From: Pogostemon cablin
Lineage: Eukaryota; Streptophyta; Magnoliopsida; Lamiales; Lamiaceae
Direction: 5' to 3'
NCBI GenBank assembly: GCA_023678885.1
Contig: CM042962.1
Location: 22,892,336 to 22,956,335, forward strand
DNA: 64,000 nt
Shown here: positions 48,799 to 63,423 of the stretch, one piece after another
Layout: each line of letters starts with the position of its first letter
How positions within the stretch are numbered: the first letter of the stretch is position 1
Made by a program: the position numbers and the translations under genes
Notes under the pieces: model-generated
Database searches by the model: none
Told to the model about the DNA's origin: nothing
The model's input: the letters and a program-made list of their open reading frames with translations, nothing else

Positions 48799-51700
48799 TA
48801 GAATCTGCTCTGCACTATGACTTTTAGTAACTCTTTGGTGCAAGCTTCCTAGCATTTTTATACTCTAAAAACATGTTCTCCTACTATATTCTCATCTATA
48901 ATTACTGATTTGACCATAAAATTTGCAAGAAAATGCTCACTTCAAGGAGTTCTTGACGTGGATCACGGAGTAGAATCAGCTCTACACTATGAATTTTTAG
49001 TGACTATAAGGTGCATTCTTCCTAGCATTTTTATACATTAAAAACATGTTCTAAAACTATAATCTCATCTTTAATAACTAATTTGACCAAAAAATTAGCA
49101 AAAAATGCTCACTTTAAGGAGTTCTTGGCCTAGCTCACGGAGTAGAATCAGCTCTGCACTATAACTTTTAGTGACTTAATAGTGCAAGCTTCCTAGCATT
49201 TTTATACTCTAAAAATATATTCTCCAACTATATTCTCATGTATAATAACTAATTTGACCATAAAATTTGCAAGAAAATGCTCACTTCAAGGAGTTATTAA
49301 CCTGGCTCACGGCGTAGAATCAGCTCTGCACTATGACTTTTAGTGATTCTATAGTGCAAGCTTCCTAGCATTTTTATACCTTAAAAACATGTTCTACAAC
49401 TATATTATCATGTATAATAACTAATTTGGCCATAAAATTGGCAAGAAAATGCTCACTTTAAGTAGTTCTTGACCTGGCTCAAGGCGTAGAATTAGCTCTG
49501 CACTATGACCTTTAGTGACTCTATGGTGAAAGCTTTCTAAGATTTTTATACTCCCAAAATATGTTCTCCAACTATATTCTTGTGTATAATAACTAATTTG
49601 ACCATAAAATTTGCAAGAAATTGCTCACTTCAAGGAGTTCTTTACTTGGGTCACGGAGTATAGAATCAACTATGCACTGTGAGTTTTTAGTGACTCTATG
49701 GTGCAAGCTTCATAGTATTTTTATACATTGAAAACATGTTCTCAAACTATATTCTCATGTCTAATTTAATTTGAGCATAAATTTGGCAAGAAAAAGCTCT
49801 CTTCAAGGAGTTCTTGACCTGGCTCATATAGTAGAATAAGCTCTGCACTATGAGTTTTTAGTGACTCTATAGTACAAGCTTTCAAGCATTTTTATACTTG
49901 AAAACAATTTCTCCAACTATATTCTCATGTATAATAAATAATTTGACCAAAAAGTTGCAAGAAAATGCTCACTTCAAGGAGTTCTTGACCTGGCTCACAG
50001 AGTAGAATAAGCTCTGCACTCTGAGGTTTTAGTGACTCTATGGCACAAGCTTCGTAGCTTTTATATACTCTGAAAATATTTTCTCCAACTATATACTCAT
50101 ATCTAATAACTAATTTGACCATAAAAATGGTAAGAAAATTCTCACTTCAAGGAGTTCTTTAAGTTGCTCATGGAGTAGAATCAACTCTGCACTGTTAGTA
50201 TTTAGTGACTCTATAGCGCAAGGTCCCTAGCATTTTTATACTCTAAAAACAACTTCTCCAACTATATTCTCAAGTGCAATAACTAATTCGACCATAAAAT
50301 TTGCAAGAAAATGCTCACTTCAAGAAGTTCTTGACCTGGCTCATGGAGAAGAATCAGCTCTTCACTGTGAATATTTAGTGACTCTATGGTGCATGCTTCC
50401 TAGAATTTGTATACATTGAAAACATGTTCTCAAACTATATTCTCATGTCTAATAACTAATTTGACCATAAAATTGGCAAGAAAATGCTCATTTTAAGGAG
50501 TTCTTGACCTGGCTCACGGAGTAGAATCAACTCTGCACTATGACTTTTGGTAACTCTTTGGTGCAAGCTTCCTAGCATTTTTATACTCTATAAACATGCT
50601 CTCCAACTATATTCTCATGTATAATAACTAATTTGACCATAAAATTTGCAAGAAAATGCTCACTTCAAGGAGTTCTTGACCTGGCTCACGGCGTAGAATC
50701 AGCTCTGCACTATAACTTTTAGTGACTCTATGGTGCAATCTTCCTAGCATTTTTATACCTTAAAAACATGTTCTACAACTATATTCTCATGTATAATAAC
50801 TAATTTGACCATAAAATTGACAAGAAAATGCTCACTTTAAGTAGTTCTTGACCTGGCTCACGGTGTAGAATCAGCTCTGCACTATGACCTTTAGTGACTC
50901 TATGGTGAAAGCTTCCTAGGATTTTTATACTCCCAAAATATGTTTTCCAACTATATTCTCGTGTATAATAACTTATTTGACCATAAAATTTGCAAGAAAT
51001 TGCTCACTTCAAGGAGTTCTTTACTTGGGTCACGGTGTATAAAATCAACTATACACTGTGAGTTTTTAGTGACTCTATGGTGCAAGCTTTCTAGTATTTT
51101 TATATATTGAAAACATGTTCTCAAACTATATTCTCATGTCTAATATATAATTTGAGCATAAATTTGGCAAGAAAAAACTCTCTTCAAGGAGTTCTTGACC
51201 TGACTCATAGAGTAGAATAAGCTCTGCATTATAAGTTTTTAGTGACTCTATAGTACAATCTTCCCAGCATTTTTATACTGTGAAAACAATTTCTCCAACT
51301 ATATTCCCATGTATAATAACTAATTTGACCAAAAATTTGCAAGAAAATGCTCACTTCAAGGAGTTCTTGACCTGGCTCAAAGAGTAGAACAAGCTCTGCA
51401 CTGTGAGGTTTTAGTGACTCTATGGCACAAGTTTCGTAGCTTTTATATACTCAGAAAATATTTTCTCCAACTATATACTCAAATCTAATAACTAATTTGA
51501 CTATAAAAATTGTAAGAAAATTCTCACTTCAAGGAGTTCTTTAAGTTGCTCATGGAGTAGAATCAGCTCTGCAATGTGAGTTTTTAGTGACTCTATAGCG
51601 CAAGCTCCCTAGCATTTTTATACTCAGAAATCAAGTTCTTCAACTATATTCTCAAGTCTAATAACTAATTTGACCATAAAATTTGCAAGAAAATGCTCAC

Positions 51701-52248
51701 TTCAAGGAGTTCTTGACCAGGTTCACGGAGTAGAATCAGCTCTTCACTGTGAATTTTTAGTGACTCTACGGTGCATGCTTCCTAGCATTTTTATACATTG
51801 AAAACATGCTTTCAAACTATATTCTCATGTCTAACAACTAATTTGACCATAAAATTGGCAAGAAAATGCTCCTTTTAAGGAGTTCTTGACCTGGCTCACG
51901 GAGTAGAATCAACTCTGCACTATGACTTTTGGTAACTCTTTGGTGCAAGCTTCATAGCATTTTTATACTCTATAAACATGTTCTCCAGCTATAATCTCAT
52001 GTATAATAACTGATTTGACCGTAAAATTTGCAAGAAAATGCTCACTTCAAGGAGTTCTTGACCTGGACCATAGAGTAGAATCAGCTCTACACTGTGAATT
52101 CTTAGTGACTATATGGTGCATTCTTCCCAGCATTTTTATACATTGAAAACATGTTCTAAAACTATATTCTCTTGTCTAATAACTAATTTGACCATAAAAT
52201 TGGCAAGAAAATGCTCACTTTAAGGAGTTCTTGACCTGGCTCACGGGG
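48799..52248 (-). repeat. HOR unit R3 (20-mer)
   Basis: About 3450-bp near-identical copy, and the last unit with all twenty monomers. It shares ctaacaacta near 51835 with R4 and R5 (R1 has ctaaaaacta; R2 has ctaaaacta). Confidence 0.9.
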
Positions 52249-55006
52249 TAGAATCTGCTCTGCACTATGACTTTTAGTAACTCTTTGGTGCAAGCTTCCT
52301 AGCATTTTTATACTCTAAAAACATGTTCTCCTACTATATTCTCATCTATAATTACTGATTTGACCATAAAATTTGCAAGAAAATGCTCACTTCAAGGAGT
52401 TCTTGACGTGGATCACGGAGTAGAATCAGCTCTACACTATGAATTTTTAGTGACTATAAGGTGCATTCTTCCTAGCATTTTTATACATTAAAAACATGTT
52501 CTAAAACTATAATCTCATCTTTAATAACTAATTTGACCAAAAAATTAGCAAAAAATGCTCACTTTAAGGAGTTCTTGGCCTAGCTCACGGAGTAGAATCA
52601 GCTCTGCACTATAACTTTTAGTGACTTAATAGTGCAAGCTTCCTAGCATTTTTATACTCTAAAAATATATTCTCCAACTATATTCTCATGTATAATAACT
52701 AATTTGACCATAAAATTTGCAAGAAAATGCTCACTTCAAGGAGTTATTGACCTGGCTCACGGCGTAGAATCAGCTCTGCACTATGACTTTTAGTGATTCT
52801 ATAGTGCAAGCTTCCTAGCATTTTATACCTTAAAAACATGTTCTACAACTATATTATCATGTATAATAACTAATTTGGCCATAAAATTGGCAAGAAAATG
52901 CTCACTTTAAGTAGTTCTTGACCTGGCTCAAGGCGTAGAATTAGCTCTGCACTATGACCTTTAGTGACTCTATGGTGAAAGCTTTCTAAGATTTTTATAC
53001 TCCCAAAATATGTTCTCCAACTATATTCTTGTGTATAATAACTAATTTGACCATAAAATTTGCAAGAAATTGCTCACTTCAAGGAGTTCTTTACTTGGGT
53101 CACGGAGTATAGAATCAACTATGCACTGTGAGTTTTTAGTGACTCTATGGTGCAAGCTTCATAGTATTTTTATACATTGAAAACATGTTCTCAAACTATA
53201 TTCTCATGTCTAATTTAATTTGAGCATAAATTTGGCAAGAAAAAGCTCTCTTCAAGGAGTTCTTGACCTGGCTCATATAGTAGAATAAGCTCTGCACTAT
53301 GAGTTTTTAGTGACTCTATAGTACAAGCTTTCAAGCATTTTTATACTTGAAAACAATTTCTCCAACTATATTCTCATGTATAATAAATAATTTGACCAAA
53401 AAGTTGCAAGAAAATGCTCACTTCAAGGAGTTCTTGACCTGGCTCACAGAGTAGAATAAGCTCTGCACTCTGAGGTTTTAGTGACTCTATGGCACAAGCT
53501 TCGTAGCTTTTATATACTCTGAAAATATTTTCTCCAACTATATACTCATATCTAATAACTAATTTGACCATAAAAATGGTAAGAAAATTCTCACTTCAAG
53601 GAGTTCTTTAAGTTGCTCATGGAGTAGAATCAACTCTGCACTGTTAGTATTTAGTGACTCTATAGCGCAAGGTCCCTAGCATTTTTATACTCTAAAAACA
53701 ACTTCTCCAACTATATTCTCAAGTGCAATAACTAATTCGACCATAAAATTTGCAAGAAAATGCTCACTTCAAGAAGTTCTTGACCTGGCTCATGGAGAAG
53801 AATCAGCTCTTCACTGTGAATATTTAGTGACTCTATGGTGCATGCTTCCTAGAATTTGTATACATTGAAAACATGTTCTCAAACTATATTCTCATGTCTA
53901 ATAACTAATTTGACCATAAAATTGGCAAGAAAATGCTCATTTTAAGGAGTTCTTGACCTGGCTCACGGAGTAGAATCAACTCTGCAGTATGACTTTTGGT
54001 AACTCTTTGGTGCAAGCTTCCTAGCATTTTTATACTCTATAAACATGCTCTCCAACTATATTCTCATGTATAATAACTAATTTGACCATAAAATTTGCAA
54101 GAAAATGCTCACTTCAAGGAGTTCTTGACCTGGCTCAAAGAGTAGAACAAGCTCTGCACTGTGAGGTTTTAGTGACTCTATGGCACAAGTTTCGTAGCTT
54201 TTATATACTCAGAAAATATTTTCTCCAACTATATACTCAAATCTAATAACTAATTTGACTATAAAAATTGTAAGAAAATTCTCACTTCAAGGAGTTCTTT
54301 AAGTTGCTCATGGAGTAGAATCAGCTCTGCAATGTGAGTTTTTAGTGACTCTATAGCGCAAGCTCCCTAGCATTTTTATACTCAGAAATCAAGTTCTTCA
54401 ACTATATTCTCAAGTCTAATAACTAATTTGACCATAAAATTTGCAAGAAAATGCTCACTTCAAGGAGTTCTTGACCTGGTTCACGGAGTAGAATCAGCTC
54501 TTCACTGTGAATTTTTAGTGACTCTACGGTGCATGCTTCCTAGCATTTTTATACATTGAAAACATGCTTTCAAACTATATTCTCATGTCTAACAACTAAT
54601 TTGACCATAAAATTGGCAAGAAAATGCTCCTTTTAAGGAGTTCTTGACCTGGCTCACGGAGTAGAATCAACTCTGCACTATGACTTTTGGTAACTCTTTG
54701 GTGCAAGCTTCATAGCATTTTTATACTCTATAAACATGTTCTCCAGCTATAATCTCATGTATAATAACTGATTTGACCGTAAAATTTGCAAGAAAATGCT
54801 CACTTCAAGGAGTTCTTGACCTGGACCATAGAGTAGAATCAGCTCTACACTGTGAATTCTTAGTGACTATATGGTGCATTCTTCCCAGCATTTTTATACA
54901 TTGAAAACATGTTCTAAAACTATATTCTCTTGTCTAATAACTAATTTGACCATAAAATTGGCAAGAAAATGCTCACTTTAAGGAGTTCTTGACCTGGCTC
55001 ACGGGG
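52249..55006 (-). repeat. HOR unit R4 (16-mer)
   Basis: 2758 bp. Four consecutive monomers (about 690 bp) are missing compared with R1-R3. The junction lies within 54094-54137, a stretch identical in the two monomers that recombined. Confidence 0.9.
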
Positions 55007-57764
55007 TAGAATCTGCTCTGCACTATGACTTTTAGTAACTCTTTGGTGCAAGCTTCCTAGCATTTTTATACTCTAAAAACATGTTCTCCTACTATATTCT
55101 CATCTATAATTACTGATTTGACCATAAAATTTGCAAGAAAATGCTCACTTCAAGGAGTTCTTGACGTGGATCACGGAGTAGAATCAGCTCTACACTATGA
55201 ATTTTTAGTGACTATAAGGTGCATTCTTCCTAGCATTTTTATACATTAAAAACATGTTCTAAAACTATAATCTCATCTTTAATAACTAATTTGACCAAAA
55301 AATTAGCAAAAAATGCTCACTTTAAGGAGTTCTTGGCCTAGCTCACGGAGTAGAATCAGCTCTGCACTATAACTTTTAGTGACTTAATAGTGCAAGCTTC
55401 CTAGCATTTTTATACTCTAAAAATATATTCTCCAACTATATTCTCATGTATAATAACTAATTTGACCATAAAATTTGCAAGAAAATGCTCACTTCAAGGA
55501 GTTATTGACCTGGCTCACGGCGTAGAATCAGCTCTGCACTATGACTTTTAGTGATTCTATAGTGCAAGCTTCCTAGCATTTTATACCTTAAAAACATGTT
55601 CTACAACTATATTATCATGTATAATAACTAATTTGGCCATAAAATTGGCAAGAAAATGCTCACTTTAAGTAGTTTTTGACCTGGCTCAAGGCGTAGAATT
55701 AGCTCTGCACTATGACCTTTAGTGACTCTATGGTGAAAGCTTTCTAAGATTTTTATACTCCCAAAATATGTTCTCCAACTATATTCTTGTGTATAATAAC
55801 TAATTTGACCATAAAATTTGCAAGAAATTGCTCACTTCAAGGAGTTCTTTACTTGGGTCACGGAGTATAGAATCAACTATGCACTGTGAGTTTTTAGTGA
55901 CTCTATGGTGCAAGCTTCATAGTATTTTTATACATTGAAAACATGTTCTCAAACTATATTCTCATGTCTAATTTAATTTGAGCATAAATTTGGCAAGAAA
56001 AAGCTCTCTTCAAGGAGTTCTTGACCTGGCTCATATAGTAGAATAAGCTCTGCACTATGAGTTTTTAGTGACTCTATAGTACAAGCTTTCAAGCATTTTT
56101 ATACTTGAAAACAATTTCTCCAACTATATTCTCATGTATAATAAATAATTTGACCAAAAAGTTGCAAGAAAATGCTCACTTCAAGGAGTTCTTGACCTGG
56201 CTCACAGAGTAGAATAAGCTCTGCACTCTGAGGTTTTAGTGACTCTATGGCACAAGCTTCGTAGCTTTTATATACTCTGAAAATATTTTCTCCAACTATA
56301 TACTCATATCTAATAACTAATTTGACCATAAAAATGGTAAGAAAATTCTCACTTCAAGGAGTTCTTTAAGTTGCTCATGGAGTAGAATCAACTCTGCACT
56401 GTTAGTATTTAGTGACTCTATAGCGCAAGGTCCCTAGCATTTTTATACTCTAAAAACAACTTCTCCAACTATATTCTCAAGTGCAATAACTAATTCGACC
56501 ATAAAATTTGCAAGAAAATGCTCACTTCAAGAAGTTCTTGACCTGGCTCATGGAGAAGAATCAGCTCTTCACTGTGAATATTTAGTGACTCTATGGTGCA
56601 TGCTTCCTAGAATTTGTATACATTGAAAACATGTTCTCAAACTATATTCTCATGTCTAATAACTAATTTGACCATAAAATTGGCAAGAAAATGCTCATTT
56701 TAAGGAGTTCTTGACCTGGCTCACGGAGTAGAATCAACTCTGCACTATGACTTTTGGTAACTCTTTGGTGCAAGCTTCCTAGCATTTTTATACTCTATAA
56801 ACATGCTCTCCAACTATATTCTCATGTATAATAACTAATTTGACCATAAAATTTGCAAGAAAATGCTCACTTCAAGGAGTTCTTGACCTGGCTCAAAGAG
56901 TAGAACAAGCTCTGCACTGTGAGGTTTTAGTGACTCTATGGCACAAGTTTCGTAGCTTTTATATACTCAGAAAATATTTTCTCCAACTATATACTCAAAT
57001 CTAATAACTAATTTGACTATAAAAATTGTAAGAAAATTCTCACTTCAAGGAGTTCTTTAAGTTGCTCATGGAGTAGAATCAGCTCTGCAATGTGAGTTTT
57101 TAGTGACTCTATAGCGCAAGCTCCCTAGCATTTTTATACTCAGAAATCAAGTTCTTCAACTATATTCTCAAGTCTAATAACTAATTTGACCATAAAATTT
57201 GCAAGAAAATGCTCACTTCAAGGAGTTCTTGACCTGGTTCACGGAGTAGAATCAGCTCTTCACTGTGAATTTTTAGTGACTCTACGGTGCATGCTTCCTA
57301 GCATTTTTATACATTGAAAACATGCTTTCAAACTATAATCTCATGTCTAACAACTAATTTGACCATAAAATTGGCAAGAAAATGCTCCTTTTAAGGAGTT
57401 CTTGACCTGGCTCACGGAGTAGAATCAACTCTGCACTATGACTTTTGGTAACTCTTTGGTGCAAGCTTCATAGCATTTTTATACTCTATAAACATGTTCT
57501 CCAGCTATAATCTCATGTATAATAACTGATTTGACCGTAAAATTTGCAAGAAAATGCTCACTTCAAGGAGTTCTTGACCTGGACCATAGAGTAGAATCAG
57601 CTCTACACTGTGAATTCTTAGTGACTATATGGTGCATTCTTCCCAGCATTTTTATACATTGAAAACATGTTCTAAAACTATATTCTCTTGTCTAATAACT
57701 AATTTGACCATAAAATTGGCAAGAAAATGCTCACTTTAAGGAGTTCTTGACCTGGCTCACGGGG
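55007..57764 (-). repeat. HOR unit R5 (16-mer)
   Basis: 2758 bp with the same deletion junction as R4 (about 56852-56895). It also shares a single-T deletion (gcattttatacc near 55577) with R4 and the next partial unit. Confidence 0.9.
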
Positions 57765-59594
57765 TAGAATCTGCTCTGCACTATGACTTTTAGTAACTCT
57801 TTGGTGCAAGCTTCCTAGCATTTTTATACTCTAAAAACATGTTCTCCTACTATATTCTCATCTATAATTACTGATTTGACCATAAAATTTGCAAGAAAAT
57901 GCTCACTTCAAGGAGTTCTTGACGTGGATCACGGAGTAGAATCAGCTCTACACTATGAATTTTTAGTGACTATAAGGTGCATTCTTCCTAGCATTTTTAT
58001 ACATTAAAAACATGTTCTAAAACTATAATCTCATCTTTAATAACTAATTTGACCAAAAAATTAGCAAAAAATGCTCACTTTAAGGAGTTCTTGGCCTAGC
58101 TCACGGAGTAGAATCAGCTCTGCACTATAACTTTTAGTGACTTAATAGTGCAAGCTTCCTAGCATTTTTATACTCTAAAAATATATTCTCCAACTATATT
58201 CTCATGTATAATAACTAATTTGACCATAAAATTTGCAAGAAAATGCTCACTTCAAGGAGTTATTGACCTGGCTCACGGCGTAGAATCAGCTCTGCACTAT
58301 GACTTTTAGTGATTCTATAGTGCAAGCTTCCTAGCATTTTATACCTTAAAAACATGTTCTACAACTATATTATCATGTATAATAACTAATTTGGCCATAA
58401 AATTGGCAAGAAAATGCTCACTTTAAGTAGTTCTTGACCTGGCTCAAGGCGTAGAATTAGCTCTGCACTATGACCTTTAGTGACTCTATGGTGAAAGCTT
58501 TCTAAGATTTTTATACTCCCAAAATATGTTCTCCAACTATATTCTTGTGTATAATAACTAATTTGACCATAAAATTTGCAAGAAATTGCTCACTACAAGG
58601 AGTTCTTTACTTGGGTCACGGAGTATAGAATCAACTATGCACTGTGAGTTTTTAGTGACTCTATGGTGCAAGCTTCATAGTATTTTTATACATTGAAAAC
58701 ATGTTCTCAAACTATATTCTCATGTCTAATTTAATTTGAGCATAAATTTGGCAAGAAAAAGCTCTCTTCAAGGAGTTCTTGACCTGGCTCATATAGTAGA
58801 ATAAGCTCTGCACTATGAGTTTTTAGTGACTCTATAGTACAAGCTTTCAAGCATTTTTATACTTGAAAACAATTTCTCCAACTATATTCTCATGTATAAT
58901 AAATAATTTGACCAAAAAGTTGCAAGAAAATGCTCACTTCAAGGAGTTCTTGACCTGGCTCACAGAGTAGAATAAGCTCTGCACTCTGAGGTTTTAGTGA
59001 CTCTATGGCACAAGCTTCGTAGGTTTTATATACTCTGAAAATATTTTCTCCAACTATATACTCATATCTAATAACTAATTTGACCATAAAAATGGTAAGA
59101 AAATTCTCACTTCAAGGAGTTCTTTAAGTTGCTCATGGAGTAGAATCAACTCTGCACTGTTAGTATTTAGTGACTCTATAGCGCAAGGTCCCTAGCATTT
59201 TTATACTCTAAAAACAACTTCTCCAACTATATTCTCAAGTGCAATAACTAATTCGACCATAAAATTTGCAAGAAAATGCTCACTTCAAGAAGTTCTTGAC
59301 CTGGCTCATGGAGAAGAATCAGCTCTTCACTGTGAATATTTAGTGACTCTATGGTGCATGCTTCCTAGAATTTGTATACATTGAAAACATGTTCTCAAAC
59401 TATATTCTCATGTCTAATAACTAATTTGACCATAAAATTGGCAAGAAAATGCTCATTTTAAGGAGTTCTTGACCTGGCTCACGGAGTAGAATCAACTCTG
59501 CACTATGACTTTTGGTAACTCTTTGGTGCAAGCTTCCTAGCATTTTTATACTCTATAAACATGCTCTCCAACTATATTCTCATGTATAATAACT
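57765..59594 (-). repeat. HOR unit R6 (partial)
   Basis: Follows R5 closely up to about 59594, then changes to a different monomer type (aactgatttgaccg) before reaching the deletion junction. This is the edge of the homogeneous 20/16-mer domain. Confidence 0.85.
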
Positions 59595-61526
59595 GATTTG
59601 ACCGTAAAATTTGCAAGAAAATGCACACTTCAAGGAGTTCTTGACCTGGATCATGGAGTAGAATCAGCTCTACACTGTGAATTTTTAGTGACTATATGGT
59701 GCATTCTTCCCAGCATTTTTATACATTGAAAACATGTTCTAAAACTATATTCTCATGTCTAATAACTAATTTGACCAAAAAATTGGCAAGAAAATGCTCA
59801 CTTTAAGGAGTTCTTTGCCTAGCTCACGGAGTAGAATCAGCTCTCACTATGACTTTTAGTGACTCTATGGTGCAAGCTTCCTAGCATTTTTATTCTCTAA
59901 AAACATGTTCTCTAACTATATTCTCATGTATAATAACTAATTTGACCATAAAATTGGCAAGAAAATGCTCACTTTAAGTAGTTCTTGACTGTCTCACGAC
60001 GTAGAATCAGCTCTGCACTATGACCTTTAGTAACTCTATGGTGAAAGTTTCCTTGGATTTTTATACTCCGAAAATATGTTCTCCAACTATATTCTCATGT
60101 ATAATAACTAATTTGACAATAAAATTTGCAAGAAATTGCTCACTTCAAGGAGTTCTTTACTTAGGTCACGGAGTATAGAATCAGCTCTGCACCGTGAGTT
60201 TTTAGTGACTCTATGGTGCAAGCTTCCTAGTATTTTTATATGTTGAAAACATGTTCTCAAACTATATTCTCATGTCTAATATATAATTTGAGCATAAATT
60301 TGGCAAGAAAAAGCTCTTTTCAAGGAGTTCTTGACCTTGCTCATAGATTAGAATGAGCTCTGCACTATGAGTTTTTAGTGACTCTACGGTACAAGCTTCC
60401 CAACATTTTTATACTTTGAAAACATTTTCTCCAACTATATTCTCATGTATAATAACTAATTCGACCAAAAATTTGCAAGAAAATGCTCAATTCAAGGAGT
60501 TCTTGACCTGACTCACAGAGTAGAATAAGATCTGCACTGTGAGGTTTTAGTGACTCTATGGCACAAGCTTTGTAGCTTTTATATACTCTGAAAATATTTT
60601 CTCCAACTATATACTCATATCTAATAACTAATTTGACCATAAAAATGGTAAGAAAATTCTCACTTCAAGGAGTTCTTTAAGTTGCTCACGGAGTAGAATC
60701 AGCTCTGCACTGTGAGTTTTTAGTGACTCTATACCGCAAGCTCCCTAGCATTTTTATACTCTGAAAACAAGTTCTCCAACTATATTCTCAAGTCTAATAA
60801 CTAATTCGACCATAAAATTTGCAAAAAAATGCTCACTTCAAGGAGTTCTTGACTGGCTTACGGAGTAGAATCAGCTCTTCACTGTGAATTTTTAGTGACT
60901 CTACAATGCATGCTTCCTAGCGTTTTTATACATTGAAAACGTGTTCTCAAACTATATTCTCATGTTTAATAACTAATTTGACCATAAAATTGGCAAGAAA
61001 ATGCTCACTTTAAGGAGTTCTTGACCTGGCTCACGGAGTAGAATCAGCTCTGTACTATGACTATTAGTAACTCTTTGGTGCAAGCTTTCTAGCATTTTTA
61101 TACTCTAAAAACATGTTCTCCAACTATATTCTCATGTATAATAACAGATTTGACTGTAAAATTTGCAAGAAAATGCTCACTTCAAGGAGTTCTTGACCTG
61201 GATCACGGAGTAGAATCAACTCTACACTGTGAATTTTTAGTGACTATATGGTGCATTCTTCCAAGCATTTTTATACATTGAAAACATGTTCTAAAACTAT
61301 ATTCTCATGTCTAATAACTAATTTGACCATAAAATTGGCAAGAAAATGCTCATTTAAGGAGTTCTTGTCCTGACTCACGGAGTAGAATCAGCTCTGCACT
61401 ATGACTTTTAGTAACTCTTTGGTGCAAGCTTCCTAGCATTTTCATACTCTAAAAACATGTTCTCCAACTATATTCTCATTTATAATAACTGATTTGACCA
61501 AAAAAGTTGCAAGAAAATGCTCACTT
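59595..61526 (-). repeat. 11-mer HOR domain, copy 1
   Basis: From 59631 the monomer order repeats at an offset of 1896 bp (eleven monomers). Sequence is related to the 20-mer monomers but visibly more divergent. Shared oddities such as the shortened gctctcactatgac (59850 and 61737) link copies 1 and 2. Confidence 0.8.
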
Positions 61527-63423
61527 CAAGGAGTTCTTGACCTGGATCATGGAGTAGAATCAGCTCTACACTGTGAATTTTTAGTGACTATATGGTGCAT
61601 TCTTCCCAGCATTTTTATACATTGAAAACATGTTCTAAAACTATATTCTCATGTCTAATAACTAATTTGACCAAAAAATTGGCAAGAAAATGCTCACTTT
61701 AAGGAGTTCTTTGCCTAGCTCACGGAGTAGAATCAGCTCTCACTATGACTTTTAGTGACTCTATGGTGCAAGCTTCCTAGCATTTTTATACTCTAAAAAC
61801 ATGTTCTCTAACTATATTCTCATGCATAATAACTAATTTGACCATAAAATTGGCAAGAAAATGCTCACTTTAAGTAGTTCTTGACTGTCTCACGACGTAG
61901 AATCAACTCTGCACTATGACCTTTAGTGACTCTATGGTGAAAGCTTCCTTGGATTTTTATACTCCAAAAATATGTTCTCCAACTATATTCTCATGTATAA
62001 TAACTAATTTGACAATAAAATTTGCAAGAAATTGCTCACTTCAATGAGTTCTTTACTTAGGTCACGGAGTATAGAATCAGCTCTGCACCGTGAGTTTTTA
62101 GTGACTCTATGGTGCAAGCTTCCTAGTATTTTTATACATTGAAAACATGTTCTCAAACTATATTCTCATGTCTAATATATAATTTGAGCATAAATTTGGC
62201 AAGAAAAAGCTCTTTTCAAGGAGTTCTTGACCTGGCTCATAGAGTAGAATGAGCTCTGCACTATGAGTTTTTAGTGACTCTATGGTACAAGCTTCCCAAC
62301 ATTTTTATACTTTGAAAATATTTTCTCCAACTATATTCTCATGTATAATAACTAATTTGACCAAAAATTTGCAAGAAAATGCTCACTTCAAAGAGTTCTT
62401 TACCTGGCTCACAGAGTAGAATAAGCTCTGCACTGTGAGGTTTTAGTGACTCTATGGCACAAGATTTGTAGCTTTTATATACTCTGAAAATATTTTCTCC
62501 AACTATATACTCATATCTAATAACTAATTTGACCATAAAAATGGTAAGAAAATTCTCACTTCAAGGAGTTCTTTAAGTTGCTCATGGAGTAGAATCAGCT
62601 CTGCACTGTGAGTTTTTAGTGACTCTATACCGCAAGCTCCCTAGCATTTTTATACTCTGAAAACAAGTTCTCCAACTATATTCTCAAGTCTAATAACTAA
62701 TTCGACCATAAAATTTTCAAGAAAATGCTCACTTGATGGAGTTCTTGACTGGCTCACGGTGTAGAATCAGCTCTTCACTGTGAATTTTTAGTGACTCTAC
62801 GGCGCATGCTTCCTAGCGTTTTTATACATTGAAAACGTGTTCTCAAACTATATTCTCAAGTCAAATAACTAATTTGACCATAAAATTGGCAAGAAAATGT
62901 TCACTTTAAGGAGTTCTTGACCTGGCTCACGGAGTAGAATCAGCTATGTGCTATGACTATTAGTAACTCTTTGGTGCAAGCTTTCTAGCATTTTTATACT
63001 CTAAAAACATGTTCTCCAACTATATTAGCATGTATAATAACAGATTTGACTGTAAAATTTCCAAGAAAATGCCCACTTCAAGGAGTTCTTGACCTGGATC
63101 ACGGAGTAGAATCAACTCTACACTGTGAATTTTTAGTGACTATTTGGTGCATTCTTCCCAGCATTTTTATACATAGAAAACATGTTCTAAAACTATATTC
63201 TCATGTCTAATAACTAATTTGACCATAAAATTTGCAAGAAAATGCTCACTTTAAGGAGTTCTTGACCTGGCTCATGGAGTAGAATCAGCTCTGCACTATG
63301 ACTTTTAGTAACTCTTTGGTGCAAGCTTCCTAGCATTTTCATACTCTAAAAACATGTTCTCCAACTATATTCTCATCTATAATAACTGATTTGACCAAAA
63401 AATTTGCAAAAAAATGCTTACTT
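61527..63423 (-). repeat. 11-mer HOR domain, copy 2
   Basis: Second copy at 1896-1897 bp, with more differences from copy 1 than are seen between R1, R2 and R3. Confidence 0.8.

Noticed and set aside
43026..62536. Repeated 65-codon open frames in the right array
   Set aside because: One per HOR unit, wholly satellite sequence, disappearing or shifting with monomer variants; not genes.
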